Of a DNA stretch of 64,000 nucleotides, positions 9,553 through 18,058 are shown piece by piece (position 1 is the first letter of the stretch; each line of letters starts with the position of its first letter). The stretch spans positions 62,001-126,000 of the forward strand of contig MOXJ01000003.1 in NCBI GenBank assembly GCA_002507565.1. The letters are read 5' to 3'. The notes under the pieces are model-generated. The model did no database searches. It saw only the letters and a program-made list of their open reading frames with translations, and was not told the origin of the DNA. The DNA is from Candidatus Reconcilbacillus cellulovorans. Its GTDB lineage: Bacteria > Bacillota > Bacilli > Paenibacillales > Reconciliibacillaceae. Both the position numbers and the translations under genes were made by a program.

Positions 9553-10277
9553 CGGCGAAAGAAGAATCGTGGATCGGTGACATTCGGTGGGACGAACGCG
9601 GCCTCGTGCCGGCGATCGTCCAAGACGACGTCGGCAAAGACGTGCTGATGATCGCCTACATGAACGCCGAAGCGCTCAGGCTGACGCTCGATACCGGCGA
9701 GGCGTGGTTTTACAGTCGGTCGCGCGGGCGTCTCTGGCGCAAGGGCGAAACGTCGGGTAACGTGCTGAAAGTGCGGTCGGTCGCGCTCGACTGTGACGGC
9801 GACGCGCTGCTCGTTCGGGCGGTTCCGGCGGGGCCAGCGTGCCATACCGGTTCGTACAGCTGTTTTGCGCCGATGTGGGAAAAAAAGGAGGGTTCTTCCG
9901 AGACGGGCGTCGAACTGGGCTCCGGGACGTGCGCCGAGGTGGATTCCGCCGCGAAAGGGCGGGACGCGCAGTCCGTCCGCGATCGGTTCCGCATCCTGTC
10001 CGTTCTAGAGGGCCTGATCGCCGCCCGGGAAGCGGAACGCCCGGAAGGCTCCTACACGACGTATTTGTTCCGGTCGGGCCTGGACAAAATCTTGAAAAAA
10101 GTCGGCGAGGAATCGGCGGAAGTGCTGATCGCGGCCAAAAACGGCAGCCGCGACGAACTCCGCTGGGAAGTCGCCGACCTCTTGTTTCACTTGCTCGTGC
10201 TTTTGCGAGAACGGAAACTCAGTCTGGACGACGTAATGCGGGAGCTTGCGCGTCGGCACGCCGGCCCGTCCGATTGA
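9549..10277 (+). CDS. hisI: Bifunctional phosphoribosyl-AMP cyclohydrolase / phosphoribosyl-ATP pyrophosphatase HisIE
   Basis: 242 aa fusion of HisI and HisE, steps 2 and 3 of histidine synthesis. The HisI part (about 1-125) has [20 protein letters not shown] and LDCDGDALL, plus conserved Cys/His near [10 protein letters not shown] for metal. The HisE part (about 150-242) has [22 protein letters not shown] and helices typical of the MazG fold. A linker of about 30 low-conservation residues joins them. ATG at 9549 overlaps the hisF stop. The stop overlaps the -35 of the next promoter. This completes the operon apart from hisC and a phosphatase. Confidence 0.95.
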   Translation: MTAKEESWIGDIRWDERGLVPAIVQDDVGKDVLMIAYMNAEALRLTLDTGEAWFYSRSRGRLWRKGETSGNVLKVRSVALDCDGDALLVRAVPAGPACHTGSYSCFAPMWEKKEGSSETGVELGSGTCAEVDSAAKGRDAQSVRDRFRILSVLEGLIAAREAERPEGSYTTYLFRSGLDKILKKVGEESAEVLIAAKNGSRDELRWEVADLLFHLLVLLRERKLSLDDVMRELARRHAGPSD

Positions 10278-10303
10278 GAACGCGTCCGGCTCAAAGGTAT
10301 AAT
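10274..10303 (+). promoter_or_regulatory. SigA promoter of prs
   Basis: TTGAGA (10274-10279), an 18-nt spacer and perfect TATAAT (10298-10303). It lies at the hisIE stop, so prs has its own promoter as well as possible read-through. Because the ATG at 10302 sits in the -10, that ATG cannot be the start on this transcript. Confidence 0.75.
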
Positions 10304-10352
10304 GAAACCGGAGACTGTTCGGAAAGTTGGGACAGGGAAGGTGCGGGGGCTG

Positions 10353-11300
10353 ATGGGCAGCCGGCTCAAAATTTTTTCCGGTTCGTCGAATCCGAAGTTG
10401 GCCGAGGCGATTTGCCGAGAGCTCGGCCAACCGCTCGGCAAAATCAAGCTGTCGCGGTTTAAAAGCGGCGAAATTTATTGCCTTTACGAGGAAACGATCC
10501 GCAACTGCGACGTGTTTTTAGTCCAGACGTTTTCTCATCCGATCAACGAGCATTTGGTCGAGCTGCTCGTCATGATCGACGCTGCGAAACGGGCGTCGGC
10601 GCGGACGATCAACTTGATCGTCCCGTATTACGGCTATTCGCGGCAGGAGCGTAAGAGCGCACCGCGCGAGCCGATTTCGGCGAAGCTGGTCGCCGATCTG
10701 CTGACGACGGCGGGAGCGAGCCGGATCATGACGCTCGATCTGCACGCGCCGGCGATTCAGGGCTTTTTCAACATCCCGGTCGACCATTTGACGGCGCTCG
10801 ATCTGATCAGCGACTACATCCGGCAAAAGAGATTGGAAGACCCGATCGTCGTCTCACCGGACGCGGGCCGCGCGACGACGGCGGAAAAAATGGCGAACAT
10901 TCTGAACGCGCCCTTCGCCATCATGATCAAGAAGCGGCCGGCGCACAACCAGGCGGTCATCACGCACATCATCGGCGAAGTCGAAGGGAGAACGCCGGTC
11001 GTCATCGAGGACCTGATCGACACCGGTACGACGATCATCAACGTCGTCGAAGGGCTGAAAGAGCGCGGCGCCCGCGACGCGTTCGTCTGCGCGACGCACC
11101 CGGTCTTTTCCGGGGAGGCAATGCGGCGGCTGGATCACCCGAACATCCGCGAGGTCGTCATCACCGACTCGATCGCGTTGCCCCGCGAACCTTCCCCGCG
11201 ATTCCGCGTGCTTTCCGTCGCACCGCTTTTTTCCGAGGCGATCCGCATCATCATGGAAGGGGGAAGCCTCAGCACGCTGTTCAAATACGGCGGGGTCTGA
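10353..11300 (+). CDS. prs: Ribose-phosphate pyrophosphokinase paralogue (PRPP synthetase)
   Basis: 315 aa. Makes PRPP, the HisG co-substrate, from ribose 5-phosphate and ATP. Family blocks: LKIFSGSSNPKLAEAI, YYGYSRQERKSAPREPISAKLVADLL, TLDLHAPAIQGFFNIPVDHL, KKRPAHNQAVI and the PRPP loop VVIEDLIDTGTTI. Two usually strict places differ: FKSGEI replaces the common FSDGE, and the PRPP loop reads DTGTTI rather than DTGGTI. It therefore looks like a second, divergent copy rather than the housekeeping prs beside glmU. Start ATG at 10353 is chosen because the promoter -10 excludes the upstream ATG; GTG 10341 is an alternative. Confidence 0.88.
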   Translation: MGSRLKIFSGSSNPKLAEAICRELGQPLGKIKLSRFKSGEIYCLYEETIRNCDVFLVQTFSHPINEHLVELLVMIDAAKRASARTINLIVPYYGYSRQERKSAPREPISAKLVADLLTTAGASRIMTLDLHAPAIQGFFNIPVDHLTALDLISDYIRQKRLEDPIVVSPDAGRATTAEKMANILNAPFAIMIKKRPAHNQAVITHIIGEVEGRTPVVIEDLIDTGTTIINVVEGLKERGARDAFVCATHPVFSGEAMRRLDHPNIREVVITDSIALPREPSPRFRVLSVAPLFSEAIRIIMEGGSLSTLFKYGGV

Positions 11301-11306
11301 TATACT
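11298..11306 (+). promoter_or_regulatory. Extended -10 promoter element before the TPR gene
   Basis: TGATATACT matches an extended -10 (TGnTATACT) just at the prs stop. No good -35 is visible at 17 nt. The implied start lies close to the SD of the TPR gene, giving a very short leader. Confidence 0.4.
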
Positions 11307-11329
11307 GAAAACGCTCGGGGGTGTGCCGA

Positions 11330-12793
11330 TTGGGCGAACGGGGGCGCCGGGAGCGCGCCGGAAAATCGAACGTCGTGCCGCTTGCGCGGGATCCCGGCTT
11401 TTTTTTCGAGCGGGCCGTCCGCTTTTTTGAGCTCGGCCTGTACCGTCGGGCGCTGAAGGAAATCGCCCGCGCGCGGGAGCGGGATCCGAAAAACGCGATG
11501 TTTTGGTGCAAGGAAGCAGAAATATTATATGAGATGGGAAATTATGAGGAATCAAACCAAATTTTAAAACACCTTGTAGAACGCATCGATCCGTCGATGA
11601 CGGAATGTTATTTATATATGACATACAATTTCGTCTGCATGGAAGACCTTGAAGGCGCAGAGTGGGCGCTCATGCGCTATCTGGAGACCGACGCCGAGGG
11701 GCGGTTCGCCGACGAGGTGTCCGAAATCATGGAATGGATCGGCCTGCGCGCTAGGCGATCCGGTTTTCCGGCGCCTGTACGCGGTTCCGGGCCGGGAGAG
11801 GACTCCGACCATGTACGCGCGCAGTCGCTGCTCGACGACGGGCGTTACGAGGAGGCCGTCCGGCTGCTGAGGCGACTCGTCCGCAAAAAGCCGGAATTTC
11901 TCCCGGCTCGCAACAACCTGGCGATGGCTTACTACTCGATGGGGCGGTTTCGGGAGGCCGAGCGCGTCGCGCGTGAGGTGCTCAAGCGGGATCCGGGCAA
12001 TCTTCACGCGTTGTGCAATCTTGCGGTGTTTTTCTTTACGCAGGGCAAACGCAAGTCGCTGGACCGCTTGCTCGGCGCGCTGCGCAGAGTTGTGCCTTTC
12101 CGCGAGGACCAGCTGTTCAAGCTGGCGTCGACGTTCGGCATTCTCGGCGAGCACGAGGCGGCGTACGGTCTGTTTCGCCGATTGCTGCGGCGGGAAGGCA
12201 TGGCAAACGATCCATGCCTGTTGCATTACACTGCCGTTTCCGCCTACAATACTGGCAGGCGAGCGGAGGCGAAGCGGTATTGGCGGAAAGCGGCGGAACT
12301 CGATCCGGATGCGGAAACGACGCGATTTTATTTGAAGGCGTTGGCCGATCCGTCGATCGATTTGCCGCCTTTTCTCAAGTACCATTATCACCTGCCGCTC
12401 GAGGTGCTGACCGCCCAGACGCTGACGTCGCGGTGTACGGCGATCGGCCGGTTGCCGGTTTGGCTGAACGACTGGCAGGCGGTTCTCGAGCTGGCCGATT
12501 TCCGGATGCGGGCGCGGTACGGCCCGGCGCAACGCGACGAGATGGCGAAGCTGTGGATCGGGTTTTTGTCCGCCGTCTATCCCGACGTTCCGAAAATATC
12601 GAAACCGGACGCATGGGCGGCGGCTCTCGAATACTGGACGGCCAAATTGCACAGACTTCCTGCGACATACCGCGACGTGGCGGAAATTTATGGCGTGCCC
12701 GCTGCGAGCGTCGGCCGCTTCGTCCGCCTGATCGGCAAGGCATGCGGTCTGTCGCTGCGCGGACGCGGACTTTTCGAGGAGGATCGGCGATGA
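11330..12793 (+). CDS. Tetratricopeptide-repeat protein
   Basis: About 487 aa, no signal peptide or membrane segment, so probably cytoplasmic. TPR-like helical pairs are visible at about 20-75 (ALKEIARARERDPKNAMFW..EILYEMGNYEES) and about 155-235 (DDGRYEEAVRLLRRLVRKKPEFLPARNNLAMAYYSMGRF). The C-terminal 100 residues, YRDVAEIYGVPAASVGRFVRLI, look like a small helix-turn-helix module. Start TTG at 11330 has GGGGG 8 nt upstream; GTG 11321 is an alternative. The stop overlaps trxB (ATGA), so the two are coupled. A short AT-rich stretch (11515-11640) breaks the otherwise GC-rich codon use. Function unknown. Confidence 0.75.
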   Translation: MGERGRRERAGKSNVVPLARDPGFFFERAVRFFELGLYRRALKEIARARERDPKNAMFWCKEAEILYEMGNYEESNQILKHLVERIDPSMTECYLYMTYNFVCMEDLEGAEWALMRYLETDAEGRFADEVSEIMEWIGLRARRSGFPAPVRGSGPGEDSDHVRAQSLLDDGRYEEAVRLLRRLVRKKPEFLPARNNLAMAYYSMGRFREAERVAREVLKRDPGNLHALCNLAVFFFTQGKRKSLDRLLGALRRVVPFREDQLFKLASTFGILGEHEAAYGLFRRLLRREGMANDPCLLHYTAVSAYNTGRRAEAKRYWRKAAELDPDAETTRFYLKALADPSIDLPPFLKYHYHLPLEVLTAQTLTSRCTAIGRLPVWLNDWQAVLELADFRMRARYGPAQRDEMAKLWIGFLSAVYPDVPKISKPDAWAAALEYWTAKLHRLPATYRDVAEIYGVPAASVGRFVRLIGKACGLSLRGRGLFEEDRR

Positions 12794-13725
12794 CATACCG
12801 CACGGTTGTCGTCGGCACCGGACCGGCCGGCCTGACGGCGGCGATCTATCTGGCGCGTGCCAATCTCCGGCCGCTCGTCATCGAAGGACCGGAACCGGGC
12901 GGACAGCTGACGCTGACGACGGAAGTCGAGAATTTCCCGGGGTTTCCCGAAGGCATTCTCGGTCCGGAGCTGATGGACCGGATGCGGCGGCAGGCAGAGC
13001 GGTTCGGGGCGGAAATCGTCCGCGGATGGGTCGAGTCCGTCGACCTATCCGTTCGGCCGTTTCGGCTGAACGTCGACGGCCTCGGCGAAGTGAGAACGGA
13101 AACGTTAGTTGTGGCGACCGGCGCGTCGGCCAGGTTGCTCGGCATTCCGGGCGAACGGGAGAATATCGGCCGCGGCGTCAGCACGTGCGCGACGTGCGAC
13201 GGATTTTTTTTCCGGGGCAAAAAGATCGTGGTCGTCGGCGGCGGCGATTCGGCGATGGAAGAAGCGATTTTTCTCACGAAATTCGCTCAAGAAGTGCGCG
13301 TCGTCCATCGCCGCGACGAGCTCAGGGCGTCGAAAATCATGCAGGACCGCGCGCGCGCCAACCCGAAAATCGTCTGGAGTATGAACCGGACGCCGCTTGA
13401 GATCGTCGCCGATGAACGCGGGGTTCGCGCGCTCAAAGTGCGCCACAACGCCACCGGTGCGATCGAAACGATCGAAACCGACGGTGTGTTCGTCGCGATC
13501 GGCCATACGCCTAACACGGGCTTTCTGAAGGGGCAGCTCGAGATGGACGACCACGGCTACATCAAGGTGAAGCCGGGAACGAGCGAGACGAGCGTGCCGG
13601 GCGTCTTCGCCTGCGGCGATGTCCAGGATGCCCGCTATCGACAGGCGATCACGGCGGCCGGAAGCGGCTGCATGGCGGCCATCGACTGCGAACGTTACCT
13701 GGAAAGCCGGTCGGCGCACGGCTGA
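12790..13725 (+). CDS. trxB: Thioredoxin reductase TrxB
   Basis: 311 aa flavoprotein. Transfers electrons from NADPH via FAD and a redox disulphide to thioredoxin. The FAD motif is VVGTGPAGLTAAIYLARA at the N-terminus. The redox-active CATC sits in STCATCDGFFF, the NADPH motif is VVVGGGDSAMEEA, and the C-terminal FAD motif is GVFACGDVQD. It overlaps the TPR gene by 4 nt and is followed by the ROK kinase. Length and motif order are normal for the low-molecular-weight bacterial enzyme. Confidence 0.96.
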   Translation: MTYRTVVVGTGPAGLTAAIYLARANLRPLVIEGPEPGGQLTLTTEVENFPGFPEGILGPELMDRMRRQAERFGAEIVRGWVESVDLSVRPFRLNVDGLGEVRTETLVVATGASARLLGIPGERENIGRGVSTCATCDGFFFRGKKIVVVGGGDSAMEEAIFLTKFAQEVRVVHRRDELRASKIMQDRARANPKIVWSMNRTPLEIVADERGVRALKVRHNATGAIETIETDGVFVAIGHTPNTGFLKGQLEMDDHGYIKVKPGTSETSVPGVFACGDVQDARYRQAITAAGSGCMAAIDCERYLESRSAHG

Positions 13726-13752
13726 ATGCGTTCGAAAGGTCGGGAGCGACGC

Positions 13753-14703
13753 ATGACACGGGAAGTTTACGTAGGGGTTGATTTGGGGGGCACCGCGCTG
13801 AAAGTCGGCGTCTGCGACGGTGAAGGTCGGTTGCTGTATAAGGACGAGCGCCCGACCGGCATTGCGGACGGCGTGGAGACGGTGCTCGACCGGATCGCGG
13901 AAGCCGTCCGCAACGCGGCCAACGCGTCCGGAGCCGGCTGGGACCGGGTCGCCGGCGTCGGCGCAGGAATTCCCGGTTTTCTCGACATTCCGAACGGCTA
14001 CGTCAAATGGTCGGTGAATCTCGGTTGGCGCGACGTGCCGGTCGCCGCCGAGTTGAGACGGCGGCTCGGCGTTCCCGTCGTCATCAACAACGACGCCAAC
14101 GTTGCGGCGTTAGGCGAGGCGTGGAGCGGCGCAGGCGCAGGAATATCCGACGTCGTCTGCTATACACTCGGCACCGGCGTCGGCGGCGGCATCGTTGTCG
14201 GCGGCAGATTGATCGAAGGTTTTAACGGCATGGCGGGCGAGTTCGGCCATATGCGGGTCGTGCCCGACCTCGAGGCCGTACAGTGCAACTGCGGTCAGAA
14301 AGGTTGCCTCGAAACCGTTTCGTCGGCGACCGGCATCGTCCGGATGGCCCGCGACGCGCTGGAGCGCGGTTCGGAAACTTCGCTTTCGTCGCTCGAGCGG
14401 ATTTCGGCGAAAGACGTGTTCGACGCAGCCAAGGCCGGTGACGAGGTCGCACGGCGTATCGTCGCTCGAGCGGCGCTTTATCTCGGTAAGTCGATGGCGA
14501 CGGTCGCGGTGATCGTCAACCCGCGGCGGTTTATCGTCGGCGGCGGCGTTTCGAAAGCCGGCGAGTTTTTTATCGCGCAGGTCCGGGAGTCGTTTCTGCG
14601 ATGCGCGCCCGCCGCGGCGAGCGAAGGCGTCGACGTCGTCGCCGCGCTGCACGGCAACGACGCCGGCGTCATCGGCGCGGCCGGGCTTCTGTTGCGTCGC
14701 TGA
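13753..14703 (+). CDS. glcK: ROK-family glucokinase
   Basis: 316 aa. Phosphorylates glucose with ATP to glucose 6-phosphate. Motifs: ATP-binding VGVDLGGTALKVGVCD at the N-terminus, NNDANVAALGEAWSGAG, EFGHMRV, and the ROK zinc motif CNCGQKGCLE. No N-terminal HTH, so it is a kinase rather than a ROK repressor. The ATG at 13753 (GGGAG 6 nt upstream) is preferred to the ATG at 13726 that abuts the trxB stop. It sits between trxB and rapZ, a carbon-metabolism context. Confidence 0.88.
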   Translation: MTREVYVGVDLGGTALKVGVCDGEGRLLYKDERPTGIADGVETVLDRIAEAVRNAANASGAGWDRVAGVGAGIPGFLDIPNGYVKWSVNLGWRDVPVAAELRRRLGVPVVINNDANVAALGEAWSGAGAGISDVVCYTLGTGVGGGIVVGGRLIEGFNGMAGEFGHMRVVPDLEAVQCNCGQKGCLETVSSATGIVRMARDALERGSETSLSSLERISAKDVFDAAKAGDEVARRIVARAALYLGKSMATVAVIVNPRRFIVGGGVSKAGEFFIAQVRESFLRCAPAAASEGVDVVAALHGNDAGVIGAAGLLLRR

Positions 14704-14750
14704 GGCGCTTCGGCCCGGCTTTTTCGGTCGGGCTGAAAGGGTGGTGAACG

Positions 14751-15632
14751 ATGGAAGAACGGTCGGCCTGGTCCGAACTCGTCATCATAACCGGCATGTC
14801 CGGCGCGGGCAAGACGATCGCGATGCATTGTCTCGAGGATCTCGGCTATTTTTGCGTCGACAACCTTCCCCCCGTCCTTCTTCCCAAGTTCGCGGAGCTG
14901 ATGGAGCAATCCGAAGGCAAAATCGCCAAGGTCGCCGTCGTCATCGACATGCGGGGCCGCGAGTTTTTCCGCGCATTGTCCGACGCGTTGCGCGTCTTAC
15001 GGGAACATCATACCGTGCGGTATGAGATTTTGTTCCTGGACGCGACGGACGACCAGCTCGTGCAGCGGTACAAGGAAAGCAGACGCAGGCACCCGCTGGC
15101 GCCGGAAGGACCGCCGCTGGAGGGCATTCGGCTTGAAAGGCGGCTTCTGGAAGACATCAAAGGCATGGCCACCCAGGTGATCGACACGAGCCGGCTGAAG
15201 CCGGCCGAACTGAAAGCGCGGCTAGCCGCCCGTTTCTCGCCGGCGCAGCGGTATCGCATCGCTCTCAACGTGCTGTCGTTCGGCTTCAAATACGGCGTTC
15301 CGATCGACGCCGACCTTATTTTTGACGTCCGGTTTTTGCCGAATCCCCACTATGTAGAGCATTTGCGGCTGCGCACCGGTCAGGACCCGGAAGTATACGA
15401 ATATGTAATGAAATGGCCGGAGACAAAAGAATTTTTGGTTAAATTAGTAGATTTTATACAATTTTTAATTCCCCATTACGTCCGAGAAGGTAAAAGTCAA
15501 GTCGTCATCGGCATCGGGTGTACGGGCGGCAAGCATCGGTCGGTGGCGATCGCGGAATATTTGGGCAAAACGCTCGGGTCCGGGGAAACCGAGCTCGTGC
15601 GCGTCAGCCACCGCGACGCGGACCGCGACTGA
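14751..15632 (+). CDS. rapZ: RNase adapter / UDP-GlcNAc-linked P-loop protein RapZ (YvcJ)
   Basis: 293 aa. P-loop GMSGAGKT at residues 15-22, then [15 protein letters not shown]. The C-terminal domain shows [27 protein letters not shown] and [17 protein letters not shown], the RapZ/YvcJ family hallmark. In Enterobacteria RapZ guides decay of GlmZ; in Bacillus YvcJ is a nucleotide-binding protein affecting competence and phosphorylated-sugar responses. It is the first gene of the conserved rapZ-yvcK-whiA-HPr cluster. Positions 15411-15480 are strikingly AT-rich (see findings). Confidence 0.94.
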   Translation: MEERSAWSELVIITGMSGAGKTIAMHCLEDLGYFCVDNLPPVLLPKFAELMEQSEGKIAKVAVVIDMRGREFFRALSDALRVLREHHTVRYEILFLDATDDQLVQRYKESRRRHPLAPEGPPLEGIRLERRLLEDIKGMATQVIDTSRLKPAELKARLAARFSPAQRYRIALNVLSFGFKYGVPIDADLIFDVRFLPNPHYVEHLRLRTGQDPEVYEYVMKWPETKEFLVKLVDFIQFLIPHYVREGKSQVVIGIGCTGGKHRSVAIAEYLGKTLGSGETELVRVSHRDADRD

Positions 15633-15705
15633 AAACGCGTCCGGCGCGCCGGGCGCATCAAACGCCGGCGGCGATTTCGGACGATTCGGGGGAGGCGAAG
15701 AAGCG

Positions 15706-16728
15706 TTGGAAACGACGGCTGCAGCCGGCCGGGAGCGTTCGCCCGTCGGGCCGCGCGATCCGAAAGTGGTTGCGATCGGCGGGGGAACCGGCCTGTCCGT
15801 CATGTTGAGAGGGTTGAAGAAACTGCCGCTCGACCTGACGGCAATCGTGACGGTGGCGGACGACGGCGGAAGCTCCGGGCGGTTGCGGGCGGAACTCGAC
15901 ATGCCGCCGCCGGGCGACGTCCGCAACGTGATCACGGCGCTGGCGACGGCGGAGCCGCTTTTGTCGCGATTGTTGGAGCATCGTTTTCAGAACGGGACGG
16001 GTCTTGCCGGCCACAGTCTGGGCAATCTGATTCTGGCCGCGCTGAAGGAGATTACGGGCGATTTCGTCAGCGGCGTCCGGGAATTAAGCCGGGTGCTCGC
16101 CGTCAAGGGCCGTGTTCTCCCGGCGTCCGGCCAGGCAATCGTGCTCGGCGCCGAATTGGAAGACGGCAGAATCGTTACCGGCGAGTCGCGCATTCCGAAC
16201 GCGGGGGGCCGCATTCGACGCGTGTTCATCGAGCCAGCCGACGCAGCGCCTCTGGATGAAGCGGTCGAGGCAATCCTGCAAGCCGACGCCGTCGTCGTCG
16301 GACCAGGCAGTCTCTACACCAGCATCATGCCCAACCTGCTTGTGCCGCGCATCGCCGAATCGATCGCACGTTCGCGCGCCGTCAAAATCTTTGTCTGCAA
16401 CGTGATGACCCAACCGGGCGAAACCGATGGGTATTCCGCCGGCGATCATCTGAAAGCGGTCGCCGCGCATGTCGGCGGCAGGCTGTTCGACTGGGTGATC
16501 GTCAACATCGGCGATATTCCCGACGACGTCGCGGAACGGTATGCGGCGCAGGGTGCTCAGGCCGTCCGGCCGGACGTCGGCGAACTCGAACGGCTCGGCT
16601 ACCGCGTCGTGGCGGACGACTTGATTCTTCCCGGAACTTATCTGCGTCACGACGCGACGAAACTCGCTTTGCATATTTTGCGGCTTGTCGGCCGACATGT
16701 CGGACCGCAAGGCCCCGTCGAGGAGTGA
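15706..16728 (+). CDS. yvcK: YvcK-family gluconeogenesis / morphogenesis factor
   Basis: 340 aa. CofD-like Rossmann fold protein needed in Bacillus for growth on gluconeogenic carbon and for normal PBP1 localisation; it binds UDP-GlcNAc. Visible: [18 protein letters not shown] (residues about 21-38), [21 protein letters not shown]-like [21 protein letters not shown] and [15 protein letters not shown]. Start TTG at 15706 follows GGGGGAGG. The first 18 residues are variable. The stop is 8 nt before whiA. Confidence 0.93.
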   Translation: METTAAAGRERSPVGPRDPKVVAIGGGTGLSVMLRGLKKLPLDLTAIVTVADDGGSSGRLRAELDMPPPGDVRNVITALATAEPLLSRLLEHRFQNGTGLAGHSLGNLILAALKEITGDFVSGVRELSRVLAVKGRVLPASGQAIVLGAELEDGRIVTGESRIPNAGGRIRRVFIEPADAAPLDEAVEAILQADAVVVGPGSLYTSIMPNLLVPRIAESIARSRAVKIFVCNVMTQPGETDGYSAGDHLKAVAAHVGGRLFDWVIVNIGDIPDDVAERYAAQGAQAVRPDVGELERLGYRVVADDLILPGTYLRHDATKLALHILRLVGRHVGPQGPVEE

Positions 16729-16735
16729 ACGCTGG

Positions 16736-17671
16736 ATGTCGTTCGCGGCCCTGACCAAGAAAGAGCTGACGTTGATCGAAAACCGCGATCCGCATTGCGA
16801 CCGGGCCGAACTCGCCGCGCTCATCCGCATGAACGGCACGGTCCATTTGTCTCAGCTCGGCGTCGTGTTGGACGTCTCCACGGAAAACGCCGCCATCGCC
16901 CGCCGGATTTATACGCTGATGCGCAAACTGTTCGCGGACGTGAGGCCGGAAGTCGTCATCATGAAAAAAACCCGTCTGAAAAAAAACAACGTCTATGTCG
17001 TCCGGCTGTCCGACAAGGTGCAGGAAGTGCTGAACGAGCTGAGGATCGCGGACGGGTCATTCGCGTTCGTGCCGGGCATCGACCGCGGCCTGATCCGGAA
17101 AGCGTGTTGCCGCCGGGCATACCTGCGCGGCGCGTTTCTAGCCGGGGGATCGGTCAACAGTCCGGAAAGTTCGTCGTACCATCTGGAAATCGCGACGATG
17201 TACGAAGACCATTGCCGCGACTTGTGCCGGCTGGCCAACCGGTTTCGGCTCAACGCCCGCGTGCTCGAGCGGAAGAAGGGGTATATCCTTTATCTGAAAG
17301 AAGGAGAAAAAATCATCGAATTTCTCAACCTGATCGGTGCGCACGGGGCGTTGCTGAAGTTCGAAGACGTCCGCATCATGAAAGACATGCGCAATTCCGT
17401 CAACCGGATCGTCAACTGCGAGACCGCCAACCTGAACAAAACGATCGGCGCGGCGATGCGGCAAATCGACAACATCCGTTTTCTCGACAGCACGATCGGG
17501 TTGGATAACCTGCCGGAAAAACTGCGGGAGGTCGCCCGCATCCGGCTGCAGCATCCCGACATGAACCTGAAGGAAGTCGGCGAGCTGCTCGCCGGCGGCG
17601 TCAGCAAGTCGGGCGTCAACCATCGGCTGCGCAAGCTCGACGAACTGGCGGAAAAGTTGCGGAATTCGTGA
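16736..17671 (+). CDS. whiA: WhiA-type DNA-binding regulator
   Basis: 311 aa. Combines a LAGLIDADG homing-endonuclease-like fold (about 90-200: [24 protein letters not shown]-type segment) with a C-terminal HTH ([29 protein letters not shown]). In Actinobacteria it is a sporulation regulator; in Bacillus it binds DNA and affects division and chromosome segregation. The ATG at 16736 gives the typical N-terminus [11 protein letters not shown] and has GGAG 10 nt upstream. The stop overlaps the -35 region of the HPr promoter. Confidence 0.94.
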   Translation: MSFAALTKKELTLIENRDPHCDRAELAALIRMNGTVHLSQLGVVLDVSTENAAIARRIYTLMRKLFADVRPEVVIMKKTRLKKNNVYVVRLSDKVQEVLNELRIADGSFAFVPGIDRGLIRKACCRRAYLRGAFLAGGSVNSPESSSYHLEIATMYEDHCRDLCRLANRFRLNARVLERKKGYILYLKEGEKIIEFLNLIGAHGALLKFEDVRIMKDMRNSVNRIVNCETANLNKTIGAAMRQIDNIRFLDSTIGLDNLPEKLREVARIRLQHPDMNLKEVGELLAGGVSKSGVNHRLRKLDELAEKLRNS

Positions 17672-17697
17672 CAGAAAACCGGGAAAGATGATATAAT
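17668..17697 (+). promoter_or_regulatory. SigA promoter of the HPr-like gene
   Basis: GTGACA (17668-17673), an 18-nt spacer and extended -10 TGATATAAT (TATAAT 17692-17697). The -35 overlaps the whiA stop. This allows the HPr-like gene to be expressed separately from rapZ-yvcK-whiA. Confidence 0.7.
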
Positions 17698-17745
17698 GTC
17701 TTGGAGACATTCGGCCATTCATCGAAATGGGGGTAATCGACACAC

Positions 17746-18015
17746 ATGACGAGACGCCCGGTAGTGGTGAGGCTGAAAACGGGGCTGCACGCGCGGCCGG
17801 CCGCCTTGTTCGTGCAGGAGGCGAACAAATACTCCTCCGAAATTTATGTCGAAAAAGGCGACAAGAAAGTCAACGCGAAAAGCATCATGGGCATCATGAG
17901 CCTGGCGATCAGTTCGGGTACCGAGGTTTATATCAGCGCCGAAGGTTCCGACGCCGAGCAAGCTGTAAACGCTTTAGTGTCCCTGGTCAGCAAAGAAGAA
18001 CTCGAAACGCCGTAA
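17746..18015 (+). CDS. HPr-family phosphocarrier protein (Crh locus, retains His15)
   Basis: 89 aa. Position after whiA is that of crh in Bacillus. Crh normally has Gln at position 15 and cannot carry PTS phosphate; here the segment is KTGLHARPAALFVQEA, so residue 15 is His and PEP-dependent phosphorylation by Enzyme I remains possible. The HprK target site is intact: NAKSIMGIMSL gives Ser46. It could therefore serve both as PTS carrier and as CcpA co-effector. GGGGG lies 12 nt before the ATG. A perfect hairpin follows at once. Confidence 0.9.
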   Translation: MTRRPVVVRLKTGLHARPAALFVQEANKYSSEIYVEKGDKKVNAKSIMGIMSLAISSGTEVYISAEGSDAEQAVNALVSLVSKEELETP

Positions 18016-18038
18016 CCCCGCCTTCGGAAGGCGGGGTT
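18014..18038 (+). terminator. Hairpin terminator after the HPr-like gene
   Basis: AACCCCGCCTT-CGG-AAGGCGGGGTT is an 11-bp perfect stem that starts inside the stop codon. The T tract is poor (only a later GTTT), so termination may be partial. Confidence 0.55.
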
Positions 18039-18058
18039 GACGTTTCAGGAGTCGGCGT

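Noticed and set aside
10302-10352. Upstream ATG for prs
   Set aside because: It overlaps the TATAAT -10 box and the added residues are not conserved in PRPP synthetases.
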